Below, piece after piece: positions 39,498 through 47,584 of a stretch of 64,000 bases of DNA. Below the pieces are notes generated by a model. It had not been told where the DNA came from, searched no databases, and saw only the letters and a program-made list of their open reading frames with translations. Positions within the stretch are counted from its first letter, which is position 1, and every line of letters starts with the position of its first letter. Source of the DNA: Duganella radicis (GTDB lineage: Bacteria > Pseudomonadota > Gammaproteobacteria > Burkholderiales > Burkholderiaceae_D); the NCBI RefSeq assembly GCF_009720825.1, contig NZ_WNKY01000024.1:22927-86926 (forward strand). The letters run 5' to 3'. The position numbers were made by a program, and so were the translations under genes.

Positions 39498-41693
39498 TTC
39501 CTCGCCTGGATGGTAGCGGCGTTCGAGGTTCTTCTCCACGTCCGCTTTGTAGAACAGCACATCCTTGAACTCACCGCGCGCGTACATCGCGGCCTGGTCG
39601 TCAAAGTGCGGCGAAGCCGGATTGCCGCTCTGGCCACCGGCCAGAATGCTGCGCGCCTTGATGCGCGGCCCAAACTCCACTGCCGCCACGAAGCTGTTGC
39701 CACGTTCGCCGTAAATGCGCTTGGTGGTCTGCTTCGAGGTCATGCCATACGCCGCCAGCGAACCCCAGTTGGCCGAGGCGAAAGCCACCGGCAGACTAGG
39801 TTTGTTGTCATCGAAAGACTGCACCACGTCGCCGGTCAAACGCTGGAAGCGATTGATCTCGCCCCACGGCGTCTGCCAGTTGCCGAAATCCTTTTCCAGC
39901 TTGGCCACGGCCCGCTCCAGCGCTTCGATGCGCTGCTGCGGCGTGATGGCGGCCTGAATGTAATCCAGCACCTGCACTTCCTTGGCCTTGGCGGCCGGCT
40001 GGTAAGTCGTCCACAGGTCCTGTGCCCAGTAGATCGCCAGCGAAGTGGCGGTCGACTCCAGCGTGTAGCGCATATCCCAGCCGCGCAGCGCGGCGATCTG
40101 CGGCGCCAGCGCGGCCTTGCGCGGATCGTCGGCCAGCAGTTCGTCGTAGGCGGAAAACAGTTGCGGCAACAGGGGCTCGAAGGCTGGCAACTGATTGTCG
40201 TAGGAGGCCGCGATCAGGCTGTCGATGGTGAAGTCCTTTTTGTTTTCCAGCACGCGCACGGCGTGGATGCCGCGCGGATTCTCGGGATTCATCGACATGT
40301 AGGCCGGATAGTCTTTCGCCTTCGGGCTGTAGGCGCCAGCGGCGGTGTATGGCCAGTTGTTGGTGTTCTGAATCCAGCCGTTCTTCGGATTGAACAGCGT
40401 GATGGTTTCCCTGACCTCGTGCAGGCCTTTCCATTCGGTGGCCGGATTGCTGCCGTCGACCGGATGCTTCCAGTCGAACCGCGGATCGCGGCGCGGGATG
40501 AAGTTCCCATGGAAGTAAGCGATATTGCCGTCGGCGTCCGCGTACACGGTGTTGTTGGACGAATTAGTGCGCAGCTCCATCGACTTATAAAAGGCCTTGT
40601 AGTTGCGGGCCTTGGTGCGGATGAAGGATTGCGTCAGCGCTTTCAAAGGCTCGTTCATCAGGCGCACGGCCACCCACTTGCCGTCCTTGGCGCGCACGAT
40701 GGGACCGTGGTGGCTGTAGTAGACGCGCACCGTCTTGCTGGCCATGCCACTCACCGTCTTGTAAGGCAGCGCAATGTCCACCGCTTTCAGCGGACGCTGT
40801 TCATCGCCATATTTGTAGAAGAACTGGCCGTCCTTCTCGTTGACGGTTTCGAGATATTCGTCGATCACATCGCCGCCGCCAGACGTATGCATCCAGCCCA
40901 CGCGGTCGTTAAAGCCCTGATAGACAAAGAACTGGCCCCACGTCACAGCACCATATGCGTTCAGCCCTTGTTCGCTGTGGACCTGAATCTCCGGACGGAA
41001 GTAGAACGAGGTGTGCGGATTGATCATCAGCAGCGCGCGGCCGTTCTTCGTATTCGACGGCGCAATGGCAAAGCCGTTGGAGCCGCCCGGCTCCCTGTCC
41101 ATGTCGATGCGGTCGTTGGACGATAGCAGCACCGGCAGCGTGGCGCCATTGGCGTACAGCGCTTGCAACTGCTTGATGTCGATGGTTTCGATATCGCCGC
41201 CGATGCTGCCTTCGCTGAAGCTGAGCGCCATCCACGGCTCAAAGTGCGTGAGCAGCGCGGGCTTCACATCAGGATGCGTTTGCCGATAGTAGTTCAGGCC
41301 ATCGGCCCAGGCGTTCATCAGCTTTTTCAGCCATGCCGGCGCGACGGCGTACTGGCGTTGCAGGTCCTGCGGATTAATGAAGAGCTTCATGCGCAGGTCT
41401 TTGTACAGCGCCTCTTCGCCCTCCACTTCCGCCAGGCGTCCCATGGCGTTGATGAAGTTAAGCTCCACGCGATGAAAGTCATCTTCGGCCTGGGCGTAGA
41501 CCATGCCGAACACCGCATCGGCATCGGTCTTGCCGTAGATGTGCGGAATGCCCCACTTGTCACGCAGGATGGTGACGCGCCTGGCGGCGGCTTGCAGGCG
41601 CGCCGGCTCGTCCACTGGCGCAACGGACGCGACTGGCGCGGCCACCGCCGCGCTCATCGCCACCAGGCACGCCAAAGTGACGGGCGCGCGCAT
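39237..41693 (-). CDS. Penicillin acylase family (Ntn-hydrolase) with antisense C-terminal extension
   Basis: The protein is 818 residues with a signal peptide (VTLACLVAMSAAVAAP). The alpha chain begins near residue 38 (RVTILRDKWGIPHIYGKTDADAVFG). Autocatalytic cleavage before Ser 205 (EPGGSNGFAIAPS) would release the beta chain, whose N-terminal Ser is the nucleophile; HTSFYF follows. Relatives act on N-acyl homoserine lactones, beta-lactams or cyclic lipopeptides. The family ending (KNLERRYHPGEE) is reached near base 39510, but the frame runs on for about 90 residues through the opposite-strand HNH-like gene, so the last part is probably non-homologous. The start overlaps the stop of the ParB-like gene (TGATG), so they are coupled. 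Confidence 0.88.
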   Translation of the reverse strand: MRAPVTLACLVAMSAAVAAPVASVAPVDEPARLQAAARRVTILRDKWGIPHIYGKTDADAVFGMVYAQAEDDFHRVELNFINAMGRLAEVEGEEALYKDLRMKLFINPQDLQRQYAVAPAWLKKLMNAWADGLNYYRQTHPDVKPALLTHFEPWMALSFSEGSIGGDIETIDIKQLQALYANGATLPVLLSSNDRIDMDREPGGSNGFAIAPSNTKNGRALLMINPHTSFYFRPEIQVHSEQGLNAYGAVTWGQFFVYQGFNDRVGWMHTSGGGDVIDEYLETVNEKDGQFFYKYGDEQRPLKAVDIALPYKTVSGMASKTVRVYYSHHGPIVRAKDGKWVAVRLMNEPLKALTQSFIRTKARNYKAFYKSMELRTNSSNNTVYADADGNIAYFHGNFIPRRDPRFDWKHPVDGSNPATEWKGLHEVRETITLFNPKNGWIQNTNNWPYTAAGAYSPKAKDYPAYMSMNPENPRGIHAVRVLENKKDFTIDSLIAASYDNQLPAFEPLLPQLFSAYDELLADDPRKAALAPQIAALRGWDMRYTLESTATSLAIYWAQDLWTTYQPAAKAKEVQVLDYIQAAITPQQRIEALERAVAKLEKDFGNWQTPWGEINRFQRLTGDVVQSFDDNKPSLPVAFASANWGSLAAYGMTSKQTTKRIYGERGNSFVAAVEFGPRIKARSILAGGQSGNPASPHFDDQAAMYARGEFKDVLFYKADVEKNLERRYHPGEESGLREFSLLGVLDLRGLRPLQVLDLVIADVAVAVADGRQLVRIGQIGLGHQIVHKKLTGARAATQLDLQAFRVQRRFQHADLGAGG

Positions 41694-42532
41694 CAGGCGC
41701 TGACCAGTTCGGAAATACGGCGTTGCAGGACAGTGATCTCTTCCAGCAAAGCCGCGTTCTTTTCGCGCAGCGCGATGTTTTCGGCACGCAGCTCGGCCAC
41801 GTCGGTCGGGATGTCGCCATAGTCCACTGATGGCGCGGCCTTGGGCTCTTTCGGCTCCTTGGCCGGACGCGAGGCGGCGCGCAGATCGCGCACTTCCTTG
41901 GCGGCCTTTTGCAACTCCTTCTTGCCGCCAGCCACCGCGGCCAACTGCACTTCTTCCGGCAGCGAGGCCACCGTGGCGGCCGCGTTGATCGAAATGGTGC
42001 CGGAGCGCACCGCCTCCACCAGTTCCGGCGTGGCGGTCTTCTGGATTTTCTCGATCTGGCCGAGGGTCGCGGTGCTCAGGCGGGCGGCGCGGGCGATGTC
42101 CTCGCGCGAGGCCAGCGGCATGGCGGCCGGTTTTTTCGGCGCCTCCTCGCCCTCCTGCGGCGCGATACGCGCATCCTCGGCGGCCGCTTCGGCCGCCAGC
42201 TCCAGCGCGCGCGCCGCCATGATTTCCTTCTTGCGCAACGCCAGCACGCCGCGCTGATAATCCGAAATGCTGCGGCGGCCGAGATTGTTATCGATCATCC
42301 ACAGCTTGACGTCTTCCAGATTGCGGAAGCTGGTGTTTTCCGTCACCTTGAACGGAATGCCATGCTGCTGGCAGATCTGGTAACGGTTGTGGCCATCCAC
42401 CAGCACGTCTTCCCACAGCACCAGCGCATCGCGGCAGCCTTCACTCAGGATGCTGCGCTCCAGCGCCTGATATTCACTCTCGGTCAGCGGCTCGATGTAA
42501 GCGCGCAGTACTTCGTTAATTTTGATCTGCAT
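41693..42532 (-). CDS. ParB-like (ParB/Srx superfamily) nuclease/NTPase-fold protein with coiled-coil end
   Basis: The protein is 279 residues. The N-terminal ParB-like domain has LTESEYQALERSILSEG and the box VDGHNRYQIC (residues 45-54). A region with a helix-turn-helix-like stretch follows (ARLSTATLGQIEKIQ), then TISINAAATVASLP. A Lys/Pro-rich linker and a leucine-rich coiled coil end the chain (about 232-275, AELRAENIALREKNAALLEEI). ParB-box proteins bind CTP or nick DNA in different lineages, and orphans of this kind occur on chromosomes and mobile elements. No parA or parS site is visible. Coupling to an acylase gene is unexpected. Confidence 0.8.
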   Translation of the reverse strand: MQIKINEVLRAYIEPLTESEYQALERSILSEGCRDALVLWEDVLVDGHNRYQICQQHGIPFKVTENTSFRNLEDVKLWMIDNNLGRRSISDYQRGVLALRKKEIMAARALELAAEAAAEDARIAPQEGEEAPKKPAAMPLASREDIARAARLSTATLGQIEKIQKTATPELVEAVRSGTISINAAATVASLPEEVQLAAVAGGKKELQKAAKEVRDLRAASRPAKEPKEPKAAPSVDYGDIPTDVAELRAENIALREKNAALLEEITVLQRRISELVSA

Positions 42533-42631
42533 AAGTATCCTTCAAATCCGTCCAGCATTCTACTAAGGCAATTTTAAGAAAGCAAAATTACACTTCCATC
42601 CAGTCAAACGAGCTTTCTCCGCCAATTGACC

Positions 42632-42671
42632 AAAAGCCCCGACAGGTTCCCCGCCTGACCGGGGCTTTTTT
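42632..42671. terminator. Bidirectional hairpin terminator
   Basis: AGCCCCG-CAGG pairs with CCTG-CGGGGCT (about 42634-42666), with A residues before and a T run after (42665-42671). The T run is longer on the plus strand, although no plus-strand gene is known to end here. Confidence 0.7.
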
Positions 42672-42689
42672 ATCCAGGTTTCAACAAAA

Positions 42690-42711
42690 ACGCGCTAAGG
42701 CGCGTTTTTTT
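42690..42711. terminator. Second hairpin terminator
   Basis: ACGCGC (42690-42695), loop TAAG, GCGCGT (42700-42705), followed by seven T residues on the plus strand and preceded by five A residues, so it can act in both directions. Confidence 0.65.
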
Positions 42712-42746
42712 ATGCCATGATTCGGCATTAACAATAAGGATTTGAC

Positions 42747-43037
42747 ATGGTTAACTACATCATTCGCGTTTCCTACGCAGCCCCTGACAACGATACCTTC
42801 GATCGCCTCAACGTGGAACTGGCCAAGTTCAACGTGGCTGGCGCCATCAAGGCGGACGACGGCAAGGGTTACTACCTGCCGCAAGGCGAGTACTGCTACA
42901 GCGGCAACGAAACCATCAACGAAGTGCGCGATGCCGTGTTCCGCCTGTCCAGCACCATCCAGTCCGAGCCGCAAGTGCTGGTGGTGGAAGTGACCACGCT
43001 GTCGTGGGCCGGCTTCAAGCTGGTGGAAGGTACCTGA
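42747..43037 (+). CDS. Small DUF2622/GhoS-like hypothetical protein
   Basis: The protein is 96 residues from ATG 42747, with AAGGA upstream. The pattern (VNYIIRVSYAAPDNDTFDRLNVELAKF, then YYLPQGEYCYSGNETINEVRDAV, then QVLVVEVTTLSWAGF) resembles the ferredoxin-like DUF2622 family that includes the antitoxin GhoS of E. coli, in my recollection. The match is weak and rests on layout. No small hydrophobic GhoT-like toxin is next to it, apart from a 63-residue single-pass membrane protein convergent 5 bp downstream (43043-43234), whose relation is unclear. Confidence 0.55.
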   Translation: MVNYIIRVSYAAPDNDTFDRLNVELAKFNVAGAIKADDGKGYYLPQGEYCYSGNETINEVRDAVFRLSSTIQSEPQVLVVEVTTLSWAGFKLVEGT

Positions 43038-43042
43038 GAAAA

Positions 43043-43234
43043 TTAGCGGCGTGCCTTGGCGGCGGCCTTGATGTCCGCGCAGGACATCGGCTTGCCGTTC
43101 CGGGCCGCCTCCGCCTCCAGCTGCTGGCAGCCGCTGTAGTTATGCCAGAACACCAGCACATAGCCGGCCACGCCCAACACCACGGCGACCATTGCCAAGG
43201 CAATGATGAGTTTCACGGTTTTTTCGGAAGCCAT
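43043..43234 (-). CDS. Small single-pass membrane protein
   Basis: The protein is 63 residues from ATG 43234 (MASEKTVK); the longer in-frame start runs into the tRNA gene and is rejected. It has one membrane helix (about 8-30, LIIALAMVAVVLGVAGYVLVFW) followed by a short domain with two Cys (SGCQQLE, MSCADIKAAAKARR) that could form a disulfide if periplasmic. No family is recognised. It lies 24 bp downstream of tRNA-Leu and ends 5 bp from the convergent DUF2622-like gene. Confidence 0.6.
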   Translation of the reverse strand: MASEKTVKLIIALAMVAVVLGVAGYVLVFWHNYSGCQQLEAEAARNGKPMSCADIKAAAKARR

Positions 43235-43258
43235 TTTTTCTGAAGAGAATTGAGCAGG

Positions 43259-43343
43259 TGGTGCTCCGAGCCGGAATCGAACCGGCACGCCTTGCGGCGG
43301 CAGATTTTAAGTCTGCAGTGTCTACCAATTTCACCATCGGAGC
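43259..43343 (-). tRNA. tRNA-Leu(TAA)
   Basis: On the minus strand the acceptor GCTCCGA pairs with TCGGAGC, the D arm contains AAATTGGTAGAC, the anticodon loop is CTTAAAA (anticodon TAA) flanked by CAGA/TCTG, a long variable arm is present and the T arm is CCGGTTCGATTCCGG. Discriminator A and an encoded CCA (43259-43261) complete it. Confidence 0.97.
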
Positions 43344-43456
43344 CCACACAAGCCCAATATTATGCCATGAACCAGCCGTAACTGCCAGACAACTATCGAA
43401 TCCGGCGCCATGATCAAGCGTGCCTCGCACCGGGCGCGATTTGGCTATAGTCGGTC

Positions 43457-44326
43457 ATGGGTAAAATTTTCATCGGCATCTCCGGTTGGCGCTACAAGCC
43501 ATGGCGTGGCGTGTTTTATCCGCCGGACCTTGCGCAGTCGCGCGAACTGGCGTTTGCGGCGCGCGCAGTGCCGACCATTGAGCTCAATGGTTCCTTCTAT
43601 TCGCTACAGCGGCCATCCAGTTACGCCGCGTGGTACGAGGCCACGCCGGACGGTTTCGTGTTCAGCCACAAAGGCAACCGCTACCTGACGCACATCCTGC
43701 GGCTGGGCGGCGAGATTGGCCCGGCGCTGGCGAATGTGATGGCGTCCGGCGTGTTCAACCTGCGCGAGAAGCTGGGGCCTTTCCTGTGGCAGCTGCCGCC
43801 GAATTTTCGTTTTGATGCGGCGCGGCTGGAGCATTTCGTCCGCCTGCTGCCGCGCGACCTGCGACAGGCGCAGGTGCTGGCCCGGCAGCATGAGCCGCGC
43901 ATGAACGGCCGCGTTGCACTCGACATCGGCGCCAATCACAAAATGCGCCACGCGCTGGAAGTACGTCACGAGAGTTTCAACGATCCGGCTTTTGTGGCCT
44001 TGCTGCGCAAGTACAAGGTGGCGCTGGTGGTGGCCGACAGCGCCGGCAAATGGCCTGATTACGAAGACGTCACCGCCAGCTTCATGTATCTGCGCCTGCA
44101 CGGCGCGGAAGAACTGTACGCCAGCGGCTACAACGACGCGGCGCTGGACCACTGGGCCGCGCGCATCAAGGCCTGGGCCGGAGGCGGCCAGCCACCGGAC
44201 GCCAGGCTGATTTCGCAGGAAGCCCCGCCGCATCGCGCCAGCCGCGATATCTACTGCTACTTCGATAACGACATCAAGGTACACGCCCCCTTCGACGCCC
44301 AGCGGCTGATGGCGCGCTTACGCTGA
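43457..44326 (+). CDS. DUF72 family protein
   Basis: The protein is 289 residues. It has the DUF72 TIM-barrel signatures IFIGISGWRYKPWRGVFYP, IELNGSFYSLQRPSSYAAW, KGNRYLTHILRLG, LGPFLWQLPPNFRFD, ALEVRHESF and TASFMYLRLHG. The family is widespread and uncharacterised to my knowledge, with a TIM-barrel fold like endonuclease IV or sugar isomerases. No signal peptide is seen, so it is cytoplasmic. Its 3' end overlaps the convergent CLC gene by 9 bp. Confidence 0.93.
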   Translation: MGKIFIGISGWRYKPWRGVFYPPDLAQSRELAFAARAVPTIELNGSFYSLQRPSSYAAWYEATPDGFVFSHKGNRYLTHILRLGGEIGPALANVMASGVFNLREKLGPFLWQLPPNFRFDAARLEHFVRLLPRDLRQAQVLARQHEPRMNGRVALDIGANHKMRHALEVRHESFNDPAFVALLRKYKVALVVADSAGKWPDYEDVTASFMYLRLHGAEELYASGYNDAALDHWAARIKAWAGGGQPPDARLISQEAPPHRASRDIYCYFDNDIKVHAPFDAQRLMARLR

Positions 44327-45589
44327 AGGCGGCTTGCGGTCGCGCGCCACCGGCGGCAGCCGATGCTTGAGCGTACCGACGCGCTGTGCGCGATAAATGC
44401 CGCTATGGCCCGAAAACAGATAGGCCACCACACAAGCCAATGCCGCGTAAGGCCCGATCTGCGGCCCGAATAATTCGATCGCCATGATGGTGGAGGCCAG
44501 CGGCGTATTGGCGGCGCCCGCGAACACCGCCACAAAGCCCAGCCCCGCCAGCAACGCAAACGGCAGATGCAGCAACGGCGCCAGTGCATTGCCCAGCGTC
44601 GCGCCGATATAGAACAACGGCGTCACCTCGCCCCCCTTGAAACCGCTGCCCAGCGAGCCCACCGTGAAGACAAACTTGCCCAGAAAGTCCCATGGCGCCA
44701 CCGGTCGCTGAAACGCCTCCACGATCACCGGAATGCCAAGACCGATATAGCGCGTGCCCAGCCACCACACGGCCAGCGCCACCACCACGCCGCCCAGCAT
44801 CGGCCGCAACGGCGCGTAGCTGATGTGGCGCTTCATGAAAGCCGAAGCGGCATGCGTGGATTTGGCAAAGGCCATGCCCACCAGCCCGAACACCAGGCCA
44901 GCCACCAGCACCGCGGCCACGCTCCAGAAAGTAATCGGCACGATGCCGCTGATGGCGTAATGCGTGTGGTGCACGCCCCAGGCCATGCCGACCTGGTCGG
45001 CGGCGATGGCGGCGACCATGCACGGAAAGATGGCGTCGTAGCGCATGCGGCCGATGGCAAGCACTTCCAGCCCGAAGATGGCGCCGGCCAGCGGTGTGCC
45101 GAAGACCGAAGCGAAACCGGCGCTGATCCCGGCCATCAGCACGATGCGGCGCTCGGCGTGGCGCAGGCGGAAGATGTGAGTCAGTTGATCGGCCAGCGTG
45201 CCGCCCATCTGCACCGCCGTGCCCTCGCGGCCGACCGAGGCGCCGAACCAGTGCGACACCACGGTGCCGATCAGCACCAGCGGCGCCATGCGCAGCGGCA
45301 CGACGTTTTTCGGGTCGTGGATTTCGTCGATGAGCAGGTTGTTGCCCGCCTCCACACTGCTGCCGAGCTTGAGATAAACCCAGCCGACCGCGAAGCCAGC
45401 CAACGGCAGCAACCAGATGATCCATGGATGCGTTTCGCGCCAGTTGGTGGCGTAATCCAGCGCAAACAGGAACAAGGCCGACGCGGTGCCGCTCAGCACC
45501 GCCACCAGCCCGGCGAGCAGGGTCCACTTGCCGATATACGGCAGCAAGGCGATTTGTTCCGGGGGGCGCGATAGTTTTCTCATCAGCAT
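44318..45589 (-). CDS. CLC-type chloride channel/transporter
   Basis: The protein is 423 residues with about ten membrane helices. CLC selectivity motifs are present: the G-x-S-x-x-x-G-N-N stretch near residue 80 (GSSVEAGNNLLI), the gating-Glu motif GASVGREGTAVQMGG near residue 115, and the later GGEVTPLFYIGATLGNAL. It lacks C-terminal CBS domains. It moves chloride or fluoride across the inner membrane, as a channel or H+/anion antiporter. The first codons read MLMRKLSRPP, and the start could be the second ATG (45583); no strong ribosome site separates them. Confidence 0.93.
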   Translation of the reverse strand: MLMRKLSRPPEQIALLPYIGKWTLLAGLVAVLSGTASALFLFALDYATNWRETHPWIIWLLPLAGFAVGWVYLKLGSSVEAGNNLLIDEIHDPKNVVPLRMAPLVLIGTVVSHWFGASVGREGTAVQMGGTLADQLTHIFRLRHAERRIVLMAGISAGFASVFGTPLAGAIFGLEVLAIGRMRYDAIFPCMVAAIAADQVGMAWGVHHTHYAISGIVPITFWSVAAVLVAGLVFGLVGMAFAKSTHAASAFMKRHISYAPLRPMLGGVVVALAVWWLGTRYIGLGIPVIVEAFQRPVAPWDFLGKFVFTVGSLGSGFKGGEVTPLFYIGATLGNALAPLLHLPFALLAGLGFVAVFAGAANTPLASTIMAIELFGPQIGPYAALACVVAYLFSGHSGIYRAQRVGTLKHRLPPVARDRKPPSA

Positions 45590-45692
45590 CGGATACTAAC
45601 AAATCCCATGAGATGGATCAAATCTCAAGCAGATAGGTCTAACACCTTATCAGCCCGCCATTGCGCCAGCTGCTCGACAGGAGGACGATTTC

Positions 45693-46214
45693 ATGATGGA
45701 AGAACGCGTAGCAAAACTGGAAGCAACAAGCGAGCGCCACGCCGCCGCGCTCGCTGCACTGGAGAACGAAATGAACAATCGAGCCCATCAACTCGAACCC
45801 GAACTGAGTAATAATCACCTGGACCGTCGCATCACCGAATTTCGCGAGGATGTCAATCGGCGCTTCACCGAAATGCACGAGCAGACCGACCAACGGTTCA
45901 TGGAAATTCTGGAGCAAACCAACCGACGGTTTACGGAAATGCAAGTGCAAACCGACCGACGGTTTACGGAAATACAAGTGCAAACCGACCGACGTTTTCA
46001 GGAGATGCACGACTACACCGAGCGACGATTCACGGAAATGCGAGAGGACTCAAATCTGCGTTTCGATCAGGTGCACAAGCGCTTTGACCGGATGGAAACC
46101 TCCATTGACAATATGCGTCACGAATTGCAGACCTTCACCCGTTGGATGACAGCCAGCCAGATTACCGTTGTGCTGGCCATTGTAGCGCTGGCTGCCAAAA
46201 CCTTCCTCGGTTAA
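45693..46214 (+). CDS. Repeat coiled-coil protein with C-terminal membrane anchor
   Basis: The protein is 173 residues from ATG 45693 (AGGAGG 8 bases upstream). Residues about 45-130 are built of 11-residue units of the form QTDRRFTEMQV, predicted long helix, followed by a C-terminal membrane helix (about 153-170, ITVVLAIVALAAKTFLG). The layout recalls Borrelia Bdr proteins and other tail-anchored repeat coiled coils, but this is resemblance only. A cytoplasmic coiled coil attached to the inner membrane is likely. The encoding DNA carries near-perfect tandem repeats, suggesting recent unit expansion. Confidence 0.8.
   Translation: MMEERVAKLEATSERHAAALAALENEMNNRAHQLEPELSNNHLDRRITEFREDVNRRFTEMHEQTDQRFMEILEQTNRRFTEMQVQTDRRFTEIQVQTDRRFQEMHDYTERRFTEMREDSNLRFDQVHKRFDRMETSIDNMRHELQTFTRWMTASQITVVLAIVALAAKTFLG
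45915..45980 (+). repeat. Tandem 33-bp repeat within the coiled-coil gene
   Basis: Two adjacent 33-bp units (45915-45947 and 45948-45980) differ at only two positions (CAAACCAACC against CAAACCGACC, and GAAATGC against GAAATAC). More diverged units lie on both sides, beginning again with CAAACCGACCGAC at 45981. Confidence 0.9.
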
Positions 46215-47584
46215 TGATGGTGGTGCATGTCCCCGTCGCGCTTCACGTCCATGGCTTCTGACGGCTTGGACGGCGGCGCGCCCGGCGCGCGCGGGGCGGC
46301 GGGGAGTTCACCGGTCCACTCGCGCGCCACCGTGCCTTGCGGATGCTTATACCAGCCCGGGTCCTTGTAGTCATTCCGCGCCAGCCCTTCCCTCACCTTC
46401 ACCACCGTGAACATGCCGCCCATTTCCAGGCCGCCGAACTGCCCCTCGCCCATCATCATCGGCAGCGTGTTTTCAGGCAGCGGCATCTGCATGCCGCCCA
46501 TCGAACCGCCCTTGTCGCCCATGACCATATAGCCCGGCACCAGATTATTGATTTTCTGCGCCACGCCACTGTGATCGACGCCAATCATGTTCGGCACGTC
46601 ATGCCCCATCGCGTTCATAGTGTGATGCGATTTGTGGCAGTGGAAGGCCCAGTCGCCCGGTTCGTCGGCGATAAACTCGATCGCCCGCATCTGGCCAACC
46701 GCGATATCGGTGGTCACCTCCGGCCAGCGCGCAGACGGCCGCACCCAGCCACCATCGGTGCCTGTCACCTCAAACATATGACCGTGCAAATGGATAGGAT
46801 GATTGGTCATGGTCAGGTTGCCGGCGCGGATACGTACCCGGTCATTCCTGCGCACCACCATGGGATCAATGCCGGGGAAAGCGCGGCTGTTGAAGGTCCA
46901 GAGGTTAAAGTCGGTCATGGTATTGACCTTGGGCGTGTAGCTGCCCGGCTCAATGTCGTAGGAGTTCAGCAGGAATACGAAATCGCGATCCACCGCATGC
47001 AGCTTGGGATCACGCGGATGCGTGACCCAGAAGCCCATCATGCCCATCGCCATCTGCGCCATCTCGTCCGCATGCGGGTGGTACATGAAAGTGCCGGCGT
47101 TCTTCGCCACGAATTCATACACAAAGGTCTTGCCCGGCGCGATGCCAGGCTGGGTCAGGCCGGTCACACCGTCCATGCCGTTCGGCAGGCGCTGTCCATG
47201 CCAATGCACGCTGGTGTGCTCCGGCAGCTTGTTGGTGACGAAAATGCGCACACGGTCGCCCTCCACCACCTCGATGGTCGGGCCGGGACTCTGGCCGTTG
47301 TAGCCCCACAGATTGGCCGTCATGCCGGGCGCGATCTCGCGCACCACCGGCTCGGCCACAAGATGGAACTCCTTGACGCCATCCTTCATCCGCCACGGCA
47401 GCGTCCAGCCATTCAGCGTCACCACTGGATTATAGGGACGGCCATTCGGTGGCGGCAGCGGCCCTTGCGTGGCGGCCGACGATTGCAGCGGCGCCTCCGG
47501 CAGCGTCGCCGCGCCAGCTTTCGTCACCATGCCGGCGCCGATCAAGGTGGCCGCGCCGCTCAAAAACGATCTGCGGGTGGTCAT
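46211..47584 (-). CDS. Multicopper oxidase, periplasmic (Tat-exported)
   Basis: The protein is 457 residues. A Tat signal (TTRRSFLSGAATLIGAG) precedes two cupredoxin domains. Copper ligands appear in all four expected blocks: TSVHWHGQ, GTFMYHPHADE, NHPIHLHGHMFE and WAFHCHKSHH. A Met/Gly-rich stretch lies before the end (GGSMGGMQMP, NTLPMMMGEGQFGGLEMGGM) and the chain ends in four His, which could help bind Cu(I). Such enzymes oxidise Cu(I) to protect the periplasm. It follows a TolC-type gene and a small metal-rich protein gene on the same strand, its start overlapping the TolC-like stop by 4 bp. Confidence 0.93.
   Translation of the reverse strand: MTTRRSFLSGAATLIGAGMVTKAGAATLPEAPLQSSAATQGPLPPPNGRPYNPVVTLNGWTLPWRMKDGVKEFHLVAEPVVREIAPGMTANLWGYNGQSPGPTIEVVEGDRVRIFVTNKLPEHTSVHWHGQRLPNGMDGVTGLTQPGIAPGKTFVYEFVAKNAGTFMYHPHADEMAQMAMGMMGFWVTHPRDPKLHAVDRDFVFLLNSYDIEPGSYTPKVNTMTDFNLWTFNSRAFPGIDPMVVRRNDRVRIRAGNLTMTNHPIHLHGHMFEVTGTDGGWVRPSARWPEVTTDIAVGQMRAIEFIADEPGDWAFHCHKSHHTMNAMGHDVPNMIGVDHSGVAQKINNLVPGYMVMGDKGGSMGGMQMPLPENTLPMMMGEGQFGGLEMGGMFTVVKVREGLARNDYKDPGWYKHPQGTVAREWTGELPAAPRAPGAPPSKPSEAMDVKRDGDMHHHH

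Noticed and set aside
42747..43234. GhoS/GhoT-like toxin-antitoxin pair (DUF2622-like plus small membrane protein)
   Set aside because: The two genes are convergent instead of one operon and the membrane protein has an extra Cys-containing domain, so the pair is not supported.
45915..45980. CRISPR-like array
   Set aside because: The repeats are directly adjacent, in frame and within a coding sequence; there are no spacers.
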